The notes under the pieces: generated by a model
What the model was told of the DNA's origin: nothing
The model's database searches: none
What the model saw: the letters and a program-made list of their open reading frames with translations, nothing else
Shown: positions 25,134-35,260 of the stretch, one piece after another
How positions within the stretch are numbered: position 1 is the first letter of the stretch
Layout of the letters: each line of letters begins with the position of its first letter
Program-made: the position numbers and the translations under genes
Assembly: GCF_020687825.1 (NCBI RefSeq)
Contig: NZ_JAJEWP010000001.1
Coordinates: 1,458,998-1,522,997, forward strand
Origin: Fluctibacter halophilus
Lineage (GTDB): Bacteria; Pseudomonadota; Gammaproteobacteria; Enterobacterales; Alteromonadaceae
DNA length: 64,000 nucleotides
Direction of reading: 5' to 3'

Positions 25134-25553
25134 TTAGCAGGCGGCCAGTCCAAGGCCTTCCCGCAAACGGTTTATCAACTGTTCTGCCTCGCCCGGGCCA
25201 TAGGGTTTGGCTGAAATATTTCCCCAAACAGGTTTCGGCCAAACCGGATCGTCTCGAAAGCGTGCAATATGGTGTATGTGCAACTGAGGCACCATATTGC
25301 CCAGCGCAGCGACGTTTAACTTATCAGGCTGACATAGACTCTGCAATTGCAAGCTCAGTTGTGCCGACTCTTGCCATAACTGGTGCTGTTGTTGCTCTGA
25401 CAAGTCAATGATTTCGGTAATCCCCCCAACCCTTGGCACCAGAATACACCAGGGGAACTGAACGTCATTCATCAACAACACACGGCACAGCGGCAGGTCA
25501 CCCACCAACAGGGTATCCGCTGCGAGTTGAGGATGGAGTGTAAAGTCAGGCAT
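25134..25553 (-). CDS. HIT family hydrolase
   Basis: A 139-residue histidine-triad protein, a class that cleaves nucleotide phosphoramidates or dinucleoside polyphosphates. The catalytic segment is NMVPQLHIHHIARFRDD (about 86-102), in which the H-phi-H order reads HIHHIAR instead of the common HVHLHV; this form occurs in the HIT-like branch. LVPRVGGITEIIDL is also typical. It sits just after astE on the same strand, three bases away. Substrate unknown. Confidence 0.85.
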   Translation of the reverse strand: MPDFTLHPQLAADTLLVGDLPLCRVLLMNDVQFPWCILVPRVGGITEIIDLSEQQQHQLWQESAQLSLQLQSLCQPDKLNVAALGNMVPQLHIHHIARFRDDPVWPKPVWGNISAKPYGPGEAEQLINRLREGLGLAAC

Positions 25554-25556
25554 GAT

Positions 25557-26588
25557 TTATGGCTCCAATCGGGTTGGCACCACCGTCAACAGCGCCCGTT
25601 GGCCCAGTGCCACATTGGCATTGGGGAACACGATAGCCTCGCCATCCTGTGTTGCACGATAGACCGCCCCCGACTCTTCAGCCAACACATCGCCTTGCTT
25701 ATAATCGGTGAAATTAGGGGTATCATCGTCGAAATTCAATCGAAAATCTTCTTTCGTGCGATTGATCACCTGATTAACCCGATAGACCAAAAAGCGCTCA
25801 TCAAAGGCCGGCAAGGTAACGGGTTGACCGCTGACCAGTCGTGTCAGACTGTCTTTAGCGGCGGCAAAGCGCTGCATGTCGTTTTCGCCGAAAGGACGGA
25901 CTTTGCCCAGTTCCACGGTAAACGCGTGGGCGTTAAAACGGGTCGATGAAAAGTAACTGAAGGTAGTGGTCGGACTCTCAGACAACAGGATCGTAGTGAC
26001 GCCGCACGCGCCCAGAAAACGGATTTGTTCGATGCTGTGCTGACGGTCATGCAACAAGGGATAGACCGCAAACTTATCATTTTTCGATGCCCGAATTGCG
26101 GTGTGCAGATCGTAGTGATAGCGCGTTCGGTTGCCTTCAGGCGCACTGGCATAAAAGGCTTCCACCGCGTCTTCCAACTGTTTGGCACGACGACGTTCGG
26201 CGTTCACCAGTCCAGGCGCTTCACTGTGCGCGCCACTGAACAGACGATTCATGTTTTCTTCCACAAAGCGCTGCGCAATGTCCATGGCTGGCAGGTTACC
26301 GAACAGAAACAACACACGATGAGCAAGGTTGAGCTTGCCGGTCAGGATCCCGTCCACCATCTCGTCGCAGATCTCAATAGGTGCCGTCTCATTGCCGTGC
26401 ACGCCACAGGACAACACGATATCTTTATCCCCCGGCTGGGCAGGCGTAAATGCAATGATCCCCTCGGCACTGATGTCGACCTGTGTGCCATTGTTAAGGG
26501 TAAACTGTAAAGGGCTGGAAAAATCATCCGGGGTGGTGCGAGAACGCGCCAGAAAACCACCCTGTTGTTGCAGTGACTGTTCAATCAT
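25557..26588 (-). CDS. astE: Succinylglutamate desuccinylase
   Basis: Last enzyme of the AST pathway of arginine breakdown: splits N-succinylglutamate into succinate and glutamate. A zinc enzyme of the AspA/AstE group, with H64 and E67 in CGVHGNETAPIE as metal ligands, a later DLHTAIR providing the third histidine, and ELGKVRPFGEND near the catalytic glutamate. Length 343 is normal. The other ast genes are not adjacent, so this copy stands alone with the HIT gene. Confidence 0.93.
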   Translation of the reverse strand: MIEQSLQQQGGFLARSRTTPDDFSSPLQFTLNNGTQVDISAEGIIAFTPAQPGDKDIVLSCGVHGNETAPIEICDEMVDGILTGKLNLAHRVLFLFGNLPAMDIAQRFVEENMNRLFSGAHSEAPGLVNAERRRAKQLEDAVEAFYASAPEGNRTRYHYDLHTAIRASKNDKFAVYPLLHDRQHSIEQIRFLGACGVTTILLSESPTTTFSYFSSTRFNAHAFTVELGKVRPFGENDMQRFAAAKDSLTRLVSGQPVTLPAFDERFLVYRVNQVINRTKEDFRLNFDDDTPNFTDYKQGDVLAEESGAVYRATQDGEAIVFPNANVALGQRALLTVVPTRLEP

Positions 26589-26661
26589 AGTGAACCCATT
26601 CTAGAAGTTATTATTTGTTCGAATGCCCTACCCTGCGGTATGGGCGATGACGGCCGCAGCG

Positions 26662-27996
26662 TTAGCCGGTGCGATGAACATGCGCCAGCGAAGAGCCGAC
26701 ACTCAGATCCTGATGATACAGCTCGATAAACTCTGCTTCCGGCACGGCACGGGAAAACAGATAACCCTGCCCGGTACGCAATCCTGAGTCCCTCAGCACG
26801 TGTAGCTGCTCCAGATCCTCAATCCCTTCCGCGACGATTTCGCACTCCATCGATGCAGCAATCAATTGCGCCGCCTGAACAATCGCCATATTAACAGGAT
26901 TTTCATTCAGGCCCATGACAAAGGTCTTGTCGATTTTCAGGGTATCAATCGACAAGTCACGGATATAAGCCAGGTTTGAGTAACCTTTGCCAAAATCATC
27001 CACGGCAATGCGTGCCCCCAGGGCTTTGGCCTGGGACAGCTGACGCTTTACCATCAGTGAATTTGACAGCGCGATGTCTTCGGTCAGCTCCAGTTCGAAA
27101 CTGGACAGATCGATTCCGTAAGACTCACTGAGCTGGCGCAGTGTCGGTATGAAGTTGACATCATACAATTGGGTCGGTGACATGTTCAGCGACAGCGGCA
27201 CGTCGATGCCCTGCGCGCGAAAACGTAGGGCATGTTTAAATGCCTGGGTCATTGTCCAATAGCCCAGCTCATTCATCATGTTGTACGATTCAGCCGCTTC
27301 AATGAGTGCGCCCGGAAACAACACCCCATCCATCGGATGGTTCCAGCGCAGCAAACATTCAGCACCGGTGATTTTCAGATCCCGCAGGCGCACCTTGGGC
27401 TGAAAATAAAGCTCCAGCTCGTCACGTTGCATGGCCCGCTGCAGGTCGGCTTTCAGCGCCAATGCCCGACCGCCACGCACTTTGTCTTCCAGGCGCGCGA
27501 TACACAGGTTGTCATAACGGTTTTCTTTGGCTTGCTTCAATGCGCCTTCGGCACGGGACAGCAACTTTATGATGTCACCGTTTTCCGGCGCATTGGGCAC
27601 AGCGCCCACATTGAAGTCGGCCAGAAAAGCATGATCCTGACAATAAATCGGCGCTTTGAAGTGTTCGACAAGATGGTTGTAGTGATGTCGTAGCTGACGT
27701 TCGCCATGCCAGCCGGGGATCAGCAATCCGAATATATCGCCGCTGACGCGACCTAACAGCGCATCGTGGCCAAACAGCCGTTGGATGCGGTTGGCAATTT
27801 CCAGCAGGATACGATCACCCACTTCATGACCAAAGCTGGTACTGACATCGGAAAACCGCACCACATCAATCAATAGCAGTGACGCCCGGCGATTCCGTTG
27901 CAAATAACCGTCAATGCGATCCACAAACGCATAGCGGTTAGGTATGGTGACCAGCGTACGGTGACTTTCGCCCATGACGGTGATACAGCTCCTCAT
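26662..27996 (-). CDS. Cyclic-di-GMP phosphodiesterase with degenerate GGDEF and intact EAL domain
   Basis: A 444-residue cytoplasmic protein. The first domain is a GGDEF relative whose active site reads VSGDIF (about 86-90) instead of GGDEF, so no cyclase activity is expected. The EAL domain keeps the catalytic set: E214 in ECLLRW, the N in SLNMSP, ELTE, the DD pair at about 334-335 in VDDFGKGYS, K in LKIDK, E391 in VAEGIE and the Q of GQGYLFS. It should therefore break down c-di-GMP. There is no sensor domain before GGDEF. Start codon choice is uncertain: ATG 27996, TTG 27999 or ATG 27975. Confidence 0.88.
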   Translation of the reverse strand: MRSCITVMGESHRTLVTIPNRYAFVDRIDGYLQRNRRASLLLIDVVRFSDVSTSFGHEVGDRILLEIANRIQRLFGHDALLGRVSGDIFGLLIPGWHGERQLRHHYNHLVEHFKAPIYCQDHAFLADFNVGAVPNAPENGDIIKLLSRAEGALKQAKENRYDNLCIARLEDKVRGGRALALKADLQRAMQRDELELYFQPKVRLRDLKITGAECLLRWNHPMDGVLFPGALIEAAESYNMMNELGYWTMTQAFKHALRFRAQGIDVPLSLNMSPTQLYDVNFIPTLRQLSESYGIDLSSFELELTEDIALSNSLMVKRQLSQAKALGARIAVDDFGKGYSNLAYIRDLSIDTLKIDKTFVMGLNENPVNMAIVQAAQLIAASMECEIVAEGIEDLEQLHVLRDSGLRTGQGYLFSRAVPEAEFIELYHQDLSVGSSLAHVHRTG

Positions 27997-28072
27997 CAAT
28001 CTTCATGCGGCCTGACGCCCGGCTAACGAGCGTCTCGAAGGGGGCGAATTTTAGCCGTTTTGACTGAACAAA

Positions 28073-28100
28073 AAAAGCCCAAATTTTCATTTGGGCTTTT
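28073..28100. terminator. Bidirectional terminator-like hairpin between the EAL gene and glgP
   Basis: A 12-bp stem AAAAGCCCAAAT/ATTTGGGCTTTT with a 4-nt loop gives a T run in either direction. It ends the leftward glgP transcript before the EAL-protein gene. Confidence 0.8.
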
Positions 28101-28151
28101 ATGCATTCAAAGTGACGTTAAACGACCATTTATTTCAGTATTACGCCATTT

Positions 28152-30635
28152 TTATTCAACTTTACAAGAACTTAGCTTCCAGATTCTATCCACATAATCC
28201 TGAATAGAACGATCCGATGTAAACTTACCCATACGGGCGGTGTTCAGGATTGCTTTTCGTGCCCAGCCTTTGCTGTCCTGATAAGCACTGTCCAGGGCCT
28301 TGTGGGCATCTGAGTAAGACGCAAAATCTGCCAGCACCAGGTACGGGTCGCCACCGTCGAGCAGTGAATGCTTCAATGAGGCCAGTGCACCGGGTTTTCC
28401 GGGGGTGAAATAATCCGTTTCCAACCAATCCAGAATGGCTTTCAACTCTTTGTTTTCATAGTAATAATCATAAGGGTTGTAGCCATTGGCTTTGAGCGCC
28501 TGAACCTCTTCTACGGTGAGTCCAAAGATGTAGATATTGTCATCGCCCACTTCCTCGGCAATTTCAATATTCGCGCCGTCCAACGTACCAATGGTTAATG
28601 CGCCATTGAGCGCCAGTTTCATATTACCGGTGCCCGAAGCTTCCTTACCTGCGGTGGAAATCTGCTCCGAAACGTCGGCCGCCGGGATCATTTTCTCCGC
28701 CAGACTGACACGGTAGTTGGGCAGGAAAACCACTTTAAGCTTCTGGTTTACGCGGGGATCATTGTTGATTTTGTCTGCCACCTTGTTAATGGCGTAAATG
28801 ATATCCTTGGCCAGTTTGTAGCCAGGCGCCGCTTTGGCACCGAACAGGAATACCCGCGGCGTCATTGCATAACCAGGGTTTTCTAACAGTCGGCGATACA
28901 AGGCCAGAATGTGCAACAGATTAAGGTGTTGACGCTTATATTCATGCAGACGCTTAATCTGGACGTCGAAAATGGCGTTAGGATCCACCTCTACTCCGGT
29001 CAACGCTTTGATGTCGGCTGCCAGATCCACCTTGTTCTGATGCTTGATTTGCATAAACGCCTTCTGGAACTTTGCATCGTCGGCAAAATCTGCCAGACCT
29101 TGCAGTTTGTCCAGTTGCACCGGCCAATCCTGGCCGATCTTACTGTCGATCAGTTCAGACAAGCGCGGATTACACGCTTTCAACCAACGACGGGGGGTGA
29201 TGCCATTGGTAACATTGGTCAGTTTACCTGGCCACAGTTGGTCAAATTCGGGAAACAGGTTCTGTTTCACCAGTCGCGAATGGATTTCCGCCACACCATT
29301 CACCGCAAACGAGCCTATCACCGACAGGTTACCCATGCGGACCATCTTGTCATTGCCTTCCTCGATGATCGACAGCTTGCTCTTAATGGCGTTGTCATTC
29401 GGCCATACCTTATCCACTTCATCCAGGAACCGGTGATTGATTTCGTAGATGATTTCCAGGTGACGGGGCAGGATCTTCTCAAACATCCGCGCCGGCCATT
29501 TTTCCAATGCTTCTGGCAACAAGGTGTGATTGGTGTACGCGAAGGTTTGGGTACAGATTTCCCACGCGCTGTCCCAGTCCATCTCAGCCCTGTCGACCAA
29601 AATCCGCATTAATTCGGGGATCGCAATGGCCGGGTGCGTATCGTTAAGCTGAATAACCACCTGATCGGCGAAGCGCTCCCAGTTGTCGCCATGGGCCCGT
29701 TTGTAGCGGCGGATGATGTCCTTGAGCGAACAGGCACAGAAGAAATACTGCTGGATCAAACGCAGCTCTTTACCCGCTTCCGTTTCATCGTTGGGATACA
29801 ACACTTTGGAGATGGTCTCTGCCTGCACATTCTCTTTCTGCGCATCGACATAGCCGCCGGCGTTAAACACGTCCCAGTTAAAATAGTCAGACGCCTGAGA
29901 TTCCCACAGACGCAACACGTTGACCGTCTTGCCGCCATAGCCAACCACCGGAATGTCCCACGGAACACCTTTTACAATGGTACCCGGGTGCCATTCCTTC
30001 TGGATCCGGCCTTTGTCGCCATATTTGGTTTCTACATAACCGTACAACGGAATTTCCTGAATTGACTCCGGTCGGCAAATTTCCCAGGGGTTGCCGTAGT
30101 CACGCCAGCTGTCCGGACGTTCGATTTGTGCACCACTTTTGATTTCCTGACGGAACAAACCGTGCTCATAGTGCAGGCCATACCCGACTGCAGGTAAATC
30201 CATGGTGGCCAGAGAGTCAATAAAACACGCCGCCAGACGACCAAGACCGCCATTACCCAGCGCCATATCCGGTTCTTCTTCCATGATGTCGGTCAGCGAA
30301 ACACCGAGTTCTTTCAACGCCTGATCGGTGGTTTCAAACAGACCCAGATTGTGCAGATTATTCGACATCAATCGTCCCATCAGGAACTCGGCGGAAAAAT
30401 AGTGTACCGCGCGGGTATCGTTCAGGTAGTGGGCACGCTGTGTCTTGCGCAATCCTTCCAGAACCTGCTCCTGCACGGCCGCACAGGTCGCTTTCCACCA
30501 AGCGTGGTTATTGGCCTTGTTTTCGTCGGTACCAAGGGTGCAATGAAGGTGCTGGACGATCGATGCTTTGATCGTTTTACTGTCCAGGGATTGAGGTTGT
30601 GCCGTGTTCTTGGCTCGGGGTGATTTGGTCGCCAT
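28152..30635 (-). CDS. glgP: Glycogen/maltodextrin phosphorylase
   Basis: Removes glucose-1-phosphate from alpha-1,4-glucans using phosphate and pyridoxal phosphate. At 827 residues it has the full length. The PLP lysine is about residue 673 in [15 protein letters not shown], followed by [17 protein letters not shown], both family signatures, and the N-terminal part has [21 protein letters not shown] start it at 30635, where GGAGGG precedes the ATG. pgm follows upstream on the same strand, which would take the product on to glucose-6-phosphate. GlgP and MalP cannot be told apart with certainty here. Confidence 0.95.
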   Translation of the reverse strand: MATKSPRAKNTAQPQSLDSKTIKASIVQHLHCTLGTDENKANNHAWWKATCAAVQEQVLEGLRKTQRAHYLNDTRAVHYFSAEFLMGRLMSNNLHNLGLFETTDQALKELGVSLTDIMEEEPDMALGNGGLGRLAACFIDSLATMDLPAVGYGLHYEHGLFRQEIKSGAQIERPDSWRDYGNPWEICRPESIQEIPLYGYVETKYGDKGRIQKEWHPGTIVKGVPWDIPVVGYGGKTVNVLRLWESQASDYFNWDVFNAGGYVDAQKENVQAETISKVLYPNDETEAGKELRLIQQYFFCACSLKDIIRRYKRAHGDNWERFADQVVIQLNDTHPAIAIPELMRILVDRAEMDWDSAWEICTQTFAYTNHTLLPEALEKWPARMFEKILPRHLEIIYEINHRFLDEVDKVWPNDNAIKSKLSIIEEGNDKMVRMGNLSVIGSFAVNGVAEIHSRLVKQNLFPEFDQLWPGKLTNVTNGITPRRWLKACNPRLSELIDSKIGQDWPVQLDKLQGLADFADDAKFQKAFMQIKHQNKVDLAADIKALTGVEVDPNAIFDVQIKRLHEYKRQHLNLLHILALYRRLLENPGYAMTPRVFLFGAKAAPGYKLAKDIIYAINKVADKINNDPRVNQKLKVVFLPNYRVSLAEKMIPAADVSEQISTAGKEASGTGNMKLALNGALTIGTLDGANIEIAEEVGDDNIYIFGLTVEEVQALKANGYNPYDYYYENKELKAILDWLETDYFTPGKPGALASLKHSLLDGGDPYLVLADFASYSDAHKALDSAYQDSKGWARKAILNTARMGKFTSDRSIQDYVDRIWKLSSCKVE

Positions 30636-30838
30636 TTTCCCTCCTAAAACCATCAGGCGGAACATTGCCGCCTGAATTATGTAATTAACTTTCAGTATTC
30701 TATCAACCTACTGACAGTTTTAGCAGGAAAAGTGGCACTTTGTTGTTATTTTATTGTTAATAGTTGATTATTATTTAACCTATCGAACTCAAACCTGTTA
30801 TTTATTTACATTTTATTAACATTAAAAGATCATTCTGA

Positions 30839-32491
30839 TTACAAACCGGCTCCGGCGAACACATCGGATACCAGTTGTTGCGCTTCTGTGAGCAAATCCT
30901 GTAAGTGAGTTTCACCTTTGAAGCTTTCCGCATAGATCTTGTACACGTCTTCGGTGCCGGAAGGACGGGCTGCAAACCAACCGCTTTGGGTACTGACTTT
31001 CACCCCGCCAATCGCTGCATCATTACCCGGTGCATGGGTCTGGATGGCCGTAATCGGTTCACCCGCCAGGGCTGTTGAGGTGATCACGCTCTTGTCCATT
31101 TTGCTCAGCACCTGTTTCTGTGCATAAGATGCACTGACATCGATACGACGATAATGGGGTTCACCAAATTCGCCGATCAGGTCCTGGTAATGCTGGCCGG
31201 GGTCCCGGCCAGTGACAGCGGTGATTTCGGCCGCCAGTAAACACAGAATAATGCCATCTTTATCGGTCGCCCATGGCTGTCCATTGCGACGCAGGAAGAT
31301 ACCACCGGCACTTTCTTCGCCGGAAAAACCTATCTGTGAGTGCAGCATGCCTTGCACAAACCACTTAAAGCCAACCGGCATCTCGGCCATAGGGCGGCCC
31401 AGTTTGTTGGCAACCCGATCAATCATACTGCTGGATACCAGCGTCTTTCCTATTTTGAGATCATCGCGCCAGTCAGGGCGATGCCGATACAGGTAGTTGA
31501 TCGCGACAGCAAGGTAATGGTTCGGGTTCATCAGTCCAGCCGTGGGTGTCACGATACCGTGGCGGTCAAAGTCGGCATCGTTGCCAAACGCCAGATCGAA
31601 ACGATCCCGCAGCCCAATCAGGCCTGCCATGGCATAAGGAGAAGAGCAATCCATACGGATTTTGCCATCCTTGTCGCGATGCATGAAACTGAAGCGCTGA
31701 TCCAGTTGGCGATTAACCACCTCAATGTTTAACCCGTAGCGATCGGCAATACGATCCCAATACGCCAGGCCTGCACCACCGAGCGGATCCGTGCCCAGGC
31801 GCAAATTGGCATCGCGGATGGCTTGCATGTCGACGACCTGATCCAGCTCGGCAATGTATTGCTCGGCGAAATCCACTTCGGTTACCCATTCGCTGGCCAT
31901 CGCACCGGCAAAGTCGATTCGCTTCACGTCGCGGTTTTTCGCCGCCATCAGGGCATTGGCACGGGTTTGGATTGCGGTTGTCACATCGCTGTCAGCGGGA
32001 CCGCCGTGGGGTGGATTGTATTTGAACCCACCGTCCTCGGGCGGATTATGGGATGGCGTTATCACCACGCCATCAGCCAATGCCTGTGCATGGTCACGAT
32101 TGTGCGACAGGATCGCATGGGAAATGGCCGGTGTGGGTGTGTATCCCTGCTCAGCTTGCACATGCAACGCGACCTTGTTGGCACACAGCACTTCAACACA
32201 GGTAACGAACGCCGGCTCCGACAACGCATGGGTATCCATGCCCACCATTAATGGTCCGGTGATCCCCTGTTGTTGACGGTACTCTGCCAGGGCCTGACAA
32301 ATCGCCGCGATGTGCATATCGGTGAAGGTACCGTTTAACGCACTGCCACGGTGACCTGAGGTGCCAAAGCTGACTTGCTGATTCGGCGAACTGACATCAG
32401 GAACAGTGCTGTAATAGGCACTGACTAATCGCGCAACATTTACCAGTTGTTCGGGGCTGGCCAGCTGTCCGGCCTGTGGATGAAGAGCCAT
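30839..32491 (-). CDS. pgm: Phosphoglucomutase (alpha-D-glucose specific)
   Basis: Interconverts glucose-1-phosphate and glucose-6-phosphate in glycogen and UDP-glucose metabolism. 550 residues, the normal length. The phosphoserine is S147 in [14 protein letters not shown]; the metal loop is [13 protein letters not shown]; sugar binding GEESAGG and the phosphate-binding [12 protein letters not shown] are present. The start segment [15 protein letters not shown] is typical. Located between seqA (75 bp upstream, same strand, as in E. coli) and glgP, so seqA, pgm and glgP lie in one direction. Confidence 0.97.
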   Translation of the reverse strand: MALHPQAGQLASPEQLVNVARLVSAYYSTVPDVSSPNQQVSFGTSGHRGSALNGTFTDMHIAAICQALAEYRQQQGITGPLMVGMDTHALSEPAFVTCVEVLCANKVALHVQAEQGYTPTPAISHAILSHNRDHAQALADGVVITPSHNPPEDGGFKYNPPHGGPADSDVTTAIQTRANALMAAKNRDVKRIDFAGAMASEWVTEVDFAEQYIAELDQVVDMQAIRDANLRLGTDPLGGAGLAYWDRIADRYGLNIEVVNRQLDQRFSFMHRDKDGKIRMDCSSPYAMAGLIGLRDRFDLAFGNDADFDRHGIVTPTAGLMNPNHYLAVAINYLYRHRPDWRDDLKIGKTLVSSSMIDRVANKLGRPMAEMPVGFKWFVQGMLHSQIGFSGEESAGGIFLRRNGQPWATDKDGIILCLLAAEITAVTGRDPGQHYQDLIGEFGEPHYRRIDVSASYAQKQVLSKMDKSVITSTALAGEPITAIQTHAPGNDAAIGGVKVSTQSGWFAARPSGTEDVYKIYAESFKGETHLQDLLTEAQQLVSDVFAGAGL

Positions 32492-32565
32492 AACGTTCCT
32501 TTTTTTCGGTACGGTTGTTCACAGGCCACAGCGATGCCACGGGGCAACTGCCTGCACACTAAGTG

Positions 32566-33135
32566 TTAGGCGGCAAACAACGCCGTCAATCGTTGCGCAT
32601 CCGACTGGGGATAACCCAGTGCTTCAGCAACCTCGTTGAGCATGGCAACCTTCTTGGCGGTATTATTGTTGGTCACCACCCAATAGTGGGTTCCCGGCAC
32701 CTGCTTAGGGTTAGTACTGCTGCCAGACTCCAGCAAGGCTTCCTTACTGGTAGCGAAATACAGACGATTGCGGCCTTTCACCGACAGTACATTATCAAAC
32801 CGCTCAGGATGTGCCTGATGTAACGCGGCCAGAATTTGCAGGAAATGCTCAACCCGGCTTTGTGGCTCCTGATCCTGGTGGGCATTCAGAATGGCGAACA
32901 CGCCCTCACCTTCCACTGGCGCAACAGGTGCTTTATGCGACGCCGTCGTTACCGCAGGGGATGACGTCTGCGCGGTAGTTTCAGGTTGCGCATCGGACGC
33001 CTCAACCGCGGGCACTTCGGCGTTTTCATCGCCAAGCAACAGGCGACGCAAGATTTGCGATGCACTTTCGCCAATATGCTGGGTCTGAGAGGCAATATAA
33101 GCGTACAACTGGTCATCGATTTCAATGTGTTTCAT
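32566..33135 (-). CDS. seqA: Negative regulator of replication initiation SeqA
   Basis: Binds hemimethylated GATC sites to delay re-initiation at oriC and to organise new DNA. 189 residues: an N-terminal oligomerisation helix pair (KHIEIDDQLYAYIASQTQHIGE, as two stretches), a low-complexity linker (about 40-75, rich in A, T and P), and a C-terminal DNA-binding domain with the signature SVKGRNRLYFA and PGTHYWVVTNNNT. I start it at 33135, not at the ATG at 33177, because the family begins MKxIEIDD. Its presence means the host also has Dam. Confidence 0.95.
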   Translation of the reverse strand: MKHIEIDDQLYAYIASQTQHIGESASQILRRLLLGDENAEVPAVEASDAQPETTAQTSSPAVTTASHKAPVAPVEGEGVFAILNAHQDQEPQSRVEHFLQILAALHQAHPERFDNVLSVKGRNRLYFATSKEALLESGSSTNPKQVPGTHYWVVTNNNTAKKVAMLNEVAEALGYPQSDAQRLTALFAA

Positions 33136-33354
33136 GCATTTATCCAAGGTGATTTTGCGACTGTGATCTGAGGTCATTATAAGGCCTCATCCCCGACCGA
33201 AAACCCCCCTTTATGATCTTTTTCACCCGAGACGATTGATCGCTCAATCCTTGCACTACGTTTAAGGCCTTATACCCCCGTATAGCTATGCTGGCATCAC
33301 AATTTGATCCTGATCGGCTACAGTTAACACATATCCGGCAGTAGGAAGGACACT

Positions 33355-34269
33355 ATGCAGCCTCACATACAATCTGCAATAGAGCGCGTCGCACAGCGTT
33401 TGCTCGGTAAAGAACAACACATTAAGCTGGCCATCAGTTGCCTGCTGGCCAATGGTCACCTGCTCATTGAAGATCTCCCCGGCATGGGCAAAACCACCCT
33501 GTCTAACGCACTGGCTAACGTATTGGGCCTGGATTTTTCGCGCATTCAGTTCACCTCCGATCTGTTGCCAGCGGACATGCTGGGTCTGAACATTTTTGAC
33601 AGTCAGACCCAAACGTTTCGCTTTCACCCTGGCCCGATTTTCAGTCAGGTGGTGTTGGCCGATGAGATCAATCGAGCCAGCCCGAAAACCCAAAGTGCCC
33701 TGCTCGAAGCGATGGAAGAAAAGCAGGTCAGCCTGGATGGTCATACCCATACCCTGCCGTCACCGTTTTTTGTCATTGGTACCCAAAACCCACTGCATCA
33801 ATCAGGCACTTACCCCTTACCCGAATCGCAACTCGACCGCTTCTTGATGCGCATCCAAATTGGCTACCCTGACTGGAAAGCCGAAAAACAGATGTTGCTT
33901 GATCCCCAGGGTGAACTGGCGCCGTTGGCTGCGGTCATGACGCTGGATGAATTGATTGACCTGCAGCGCCAGGTCAACCAGGTGCATGCCAGTGATGCGA
34001 TACTGGACTACGTGCTACGACTGGTGACCTACAGTCGCGAAAGCGACCAGTTTCCCAATCCCCTGTCGCCACGAGCCAGCAAAGCGCTGTTGCAAGCCAG
34101 CCGAAGCTGGGCGCTGATTGCCGGACGGGATCACGTCCTGCCAGAAGATGTGCAGGCGATCCTTCCTGCCGTTGCCGAACACCGGCTGCGTAACAGCCTC
34201 AGTGAGTTCAGCGAAACCACCAGTCTGAGCGACAAGTTACTGGCGGCTGTGGATCCACTGGCAGCCTGA
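33355..34269 (+). CDS. MoxR-type AAA+ ATPase
   Basis: A 304-residue AAA+ ATPase of the MoxR group, chaperone-like proteins that work with von Willebrand or DUF58 partners. Walker A is LPGMGKTT at 41-48, Walker B VVLADEINRASP at about 99-110, and GTQNP is sensor 1. It is first in a three-gene operon with a DUF58 protein (4 bp gap) and a transglutaminase-like membrane protein, a widespread set thought to assemble or protect envelope or secreted complexes. Upstream gap to seqA (about 220 bp) must hold the promoter. Confidence 0.92.
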   Translation: MQPHIQSAIERVAQRLLGKEQHIKLAISCLLANGHLLIEDLPGMGKTTLSNALANVLGLDFSRIQFTSDLLPADMLGLNIFDSQTQTFRFHPGPIFSQVVLADEINRASPKTQSALLEAMEEKQVSLDGHTHTLPSPFFVIGTQNPLHQSGTYPLPESQLDRFLMRIQIGYPDWKAEKQMLLDPQGELAPLAAVMTLDELIDLQRQVNQVHASDAILDYVLRLVTYSRESDQFPNPLSPRASKALLQASRSWALIAGRDHVLPEDVQAILPAVAEHRLRNSLSEFSETTSLSDKLLAAVDPLAA

Positions 34270-34273
34270 GTCA

Positions 34274-35260
34274 GTGATGATCAATGCACTCCAGCAACGG
34301 CTGAACCAACATTGGCAGGCTCGCATCGGCCGCTGGCTGGACCGACGGATTCCGCCAGCGCGAAGCCACCAATTGGATCACCGCAATATTTTCATTTTCC
34401 CGTCCAGGCTGGGCGGACTGTTCCTGCTATTGTGCTTCGGTTTGTTCCTGCTCGGTACCAACTACCAGAACAACCTGATGTTGATGCTGTGCTATTTCCT
34501 GCTGGCGCTGATGCTGGTGACACTGTTCAGCAGCTATCAGAATTTCGCGCGTTTGCAGGTCCACCTGGGCAAAACCCAGGACTGCTTTGCCGGTGACGTA
34601 GCCCACATTGCAGTATGGTTGAATCAACCACAGGGGGATTCACTGCCGGCACTCGGTATTATTTCCATGCGGCAGCAGCCTGATGGCGAAGAATGCGCTG
34701 TCACCTTAACGCCCTCCTCCAGCCATGGCACCTTAAGCATTGATGCACCGCACCGAGGCCCCTTGCCGCTGAAACGTGTCACTCTTAGCTGCGAATACCC
34801 GCTGGGTCTGTTTCATTGTTGGACGCACCTCGCCTTTGATCATGATGTGATGGTTTATCCGCGCCCGGTTCCCAGCCCTGTAACACTGCATGGCAAGCCA
34901 CAGGAAGGCGGTCCCAACAGCAGCACGGACAAGGCTGGCCAGGATGAATTTCATCACTTACGCGAATATCAACGGGGCGAGCCGCTCAACCACGTGGCCT
35001 GGAAACAGGTTGCCAAGGGTCAGGGCATGTTCAGCAAACACTTTGTCAGTGAACAGGGCGCCCCGGTGTGGCTTAACCTGATGCCCTGCACCACAGAGCA
35101 GCTGGAACAGCGCTTGGGACAATTATGCTACCAGATCAGAGAATTGACCCAGGCGCAACAATCCTTTGGCCTTGATCTGGGCAAACACCAGATTACACCT
35201 GACTGCGGCCTTGACCATCAACGCCGCTGCTTGCGGGCGCTGGCAGAGTTTCAATTGTGA
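34274..35260 (+). CDS. DUF58 protein
   Basis: A 328-residue protein with two membrane helices near the start (about 40-75: LFLLLCFGLFLLGTNYQNN, then LMLMLCYFLLALMLVTLF) and a soluble C-terminal DUF58 domain holding EFHHLREYQRGEPLNHVAWKQVAKG, the family signature. The partner of the MoxR ATPase encoded just before it; its stop overlaps the GTG of the transglutaminase-like gene. The vWA-like metal site usually seen in longer DUF58 proteins is not evident. Confidence 0.9.
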   Translation: MMINALQQRLNQHWQARIGRWLDRRIPPARSHQLDHRNIFIFPSRLGGLFLLLCFGLFLLGTNYQNNLMLMLCYFLLALMLVTLFSSYQNFARLQVHLGKTQDCFAGDVAHIAVWLNQPQGDSLPALGIISMRQQPDGEECAVTLTPSSSHGTLSIDAPHRGPLPLKRVTLSCEYPLGLFHCWTHLAFDHDVMVYPRPVPSPVTLHGKPQEGGPNSSTDKAGQDEFHHLREYQRGEPLNHVAWKQVAKGQGMFSKHFVSEQGAPVWLNLMPCTTEQLEQRLGQLCYQIRELTQAQQSFGLDLGKHQITPDCGLDHQRRCLRALAEFQL

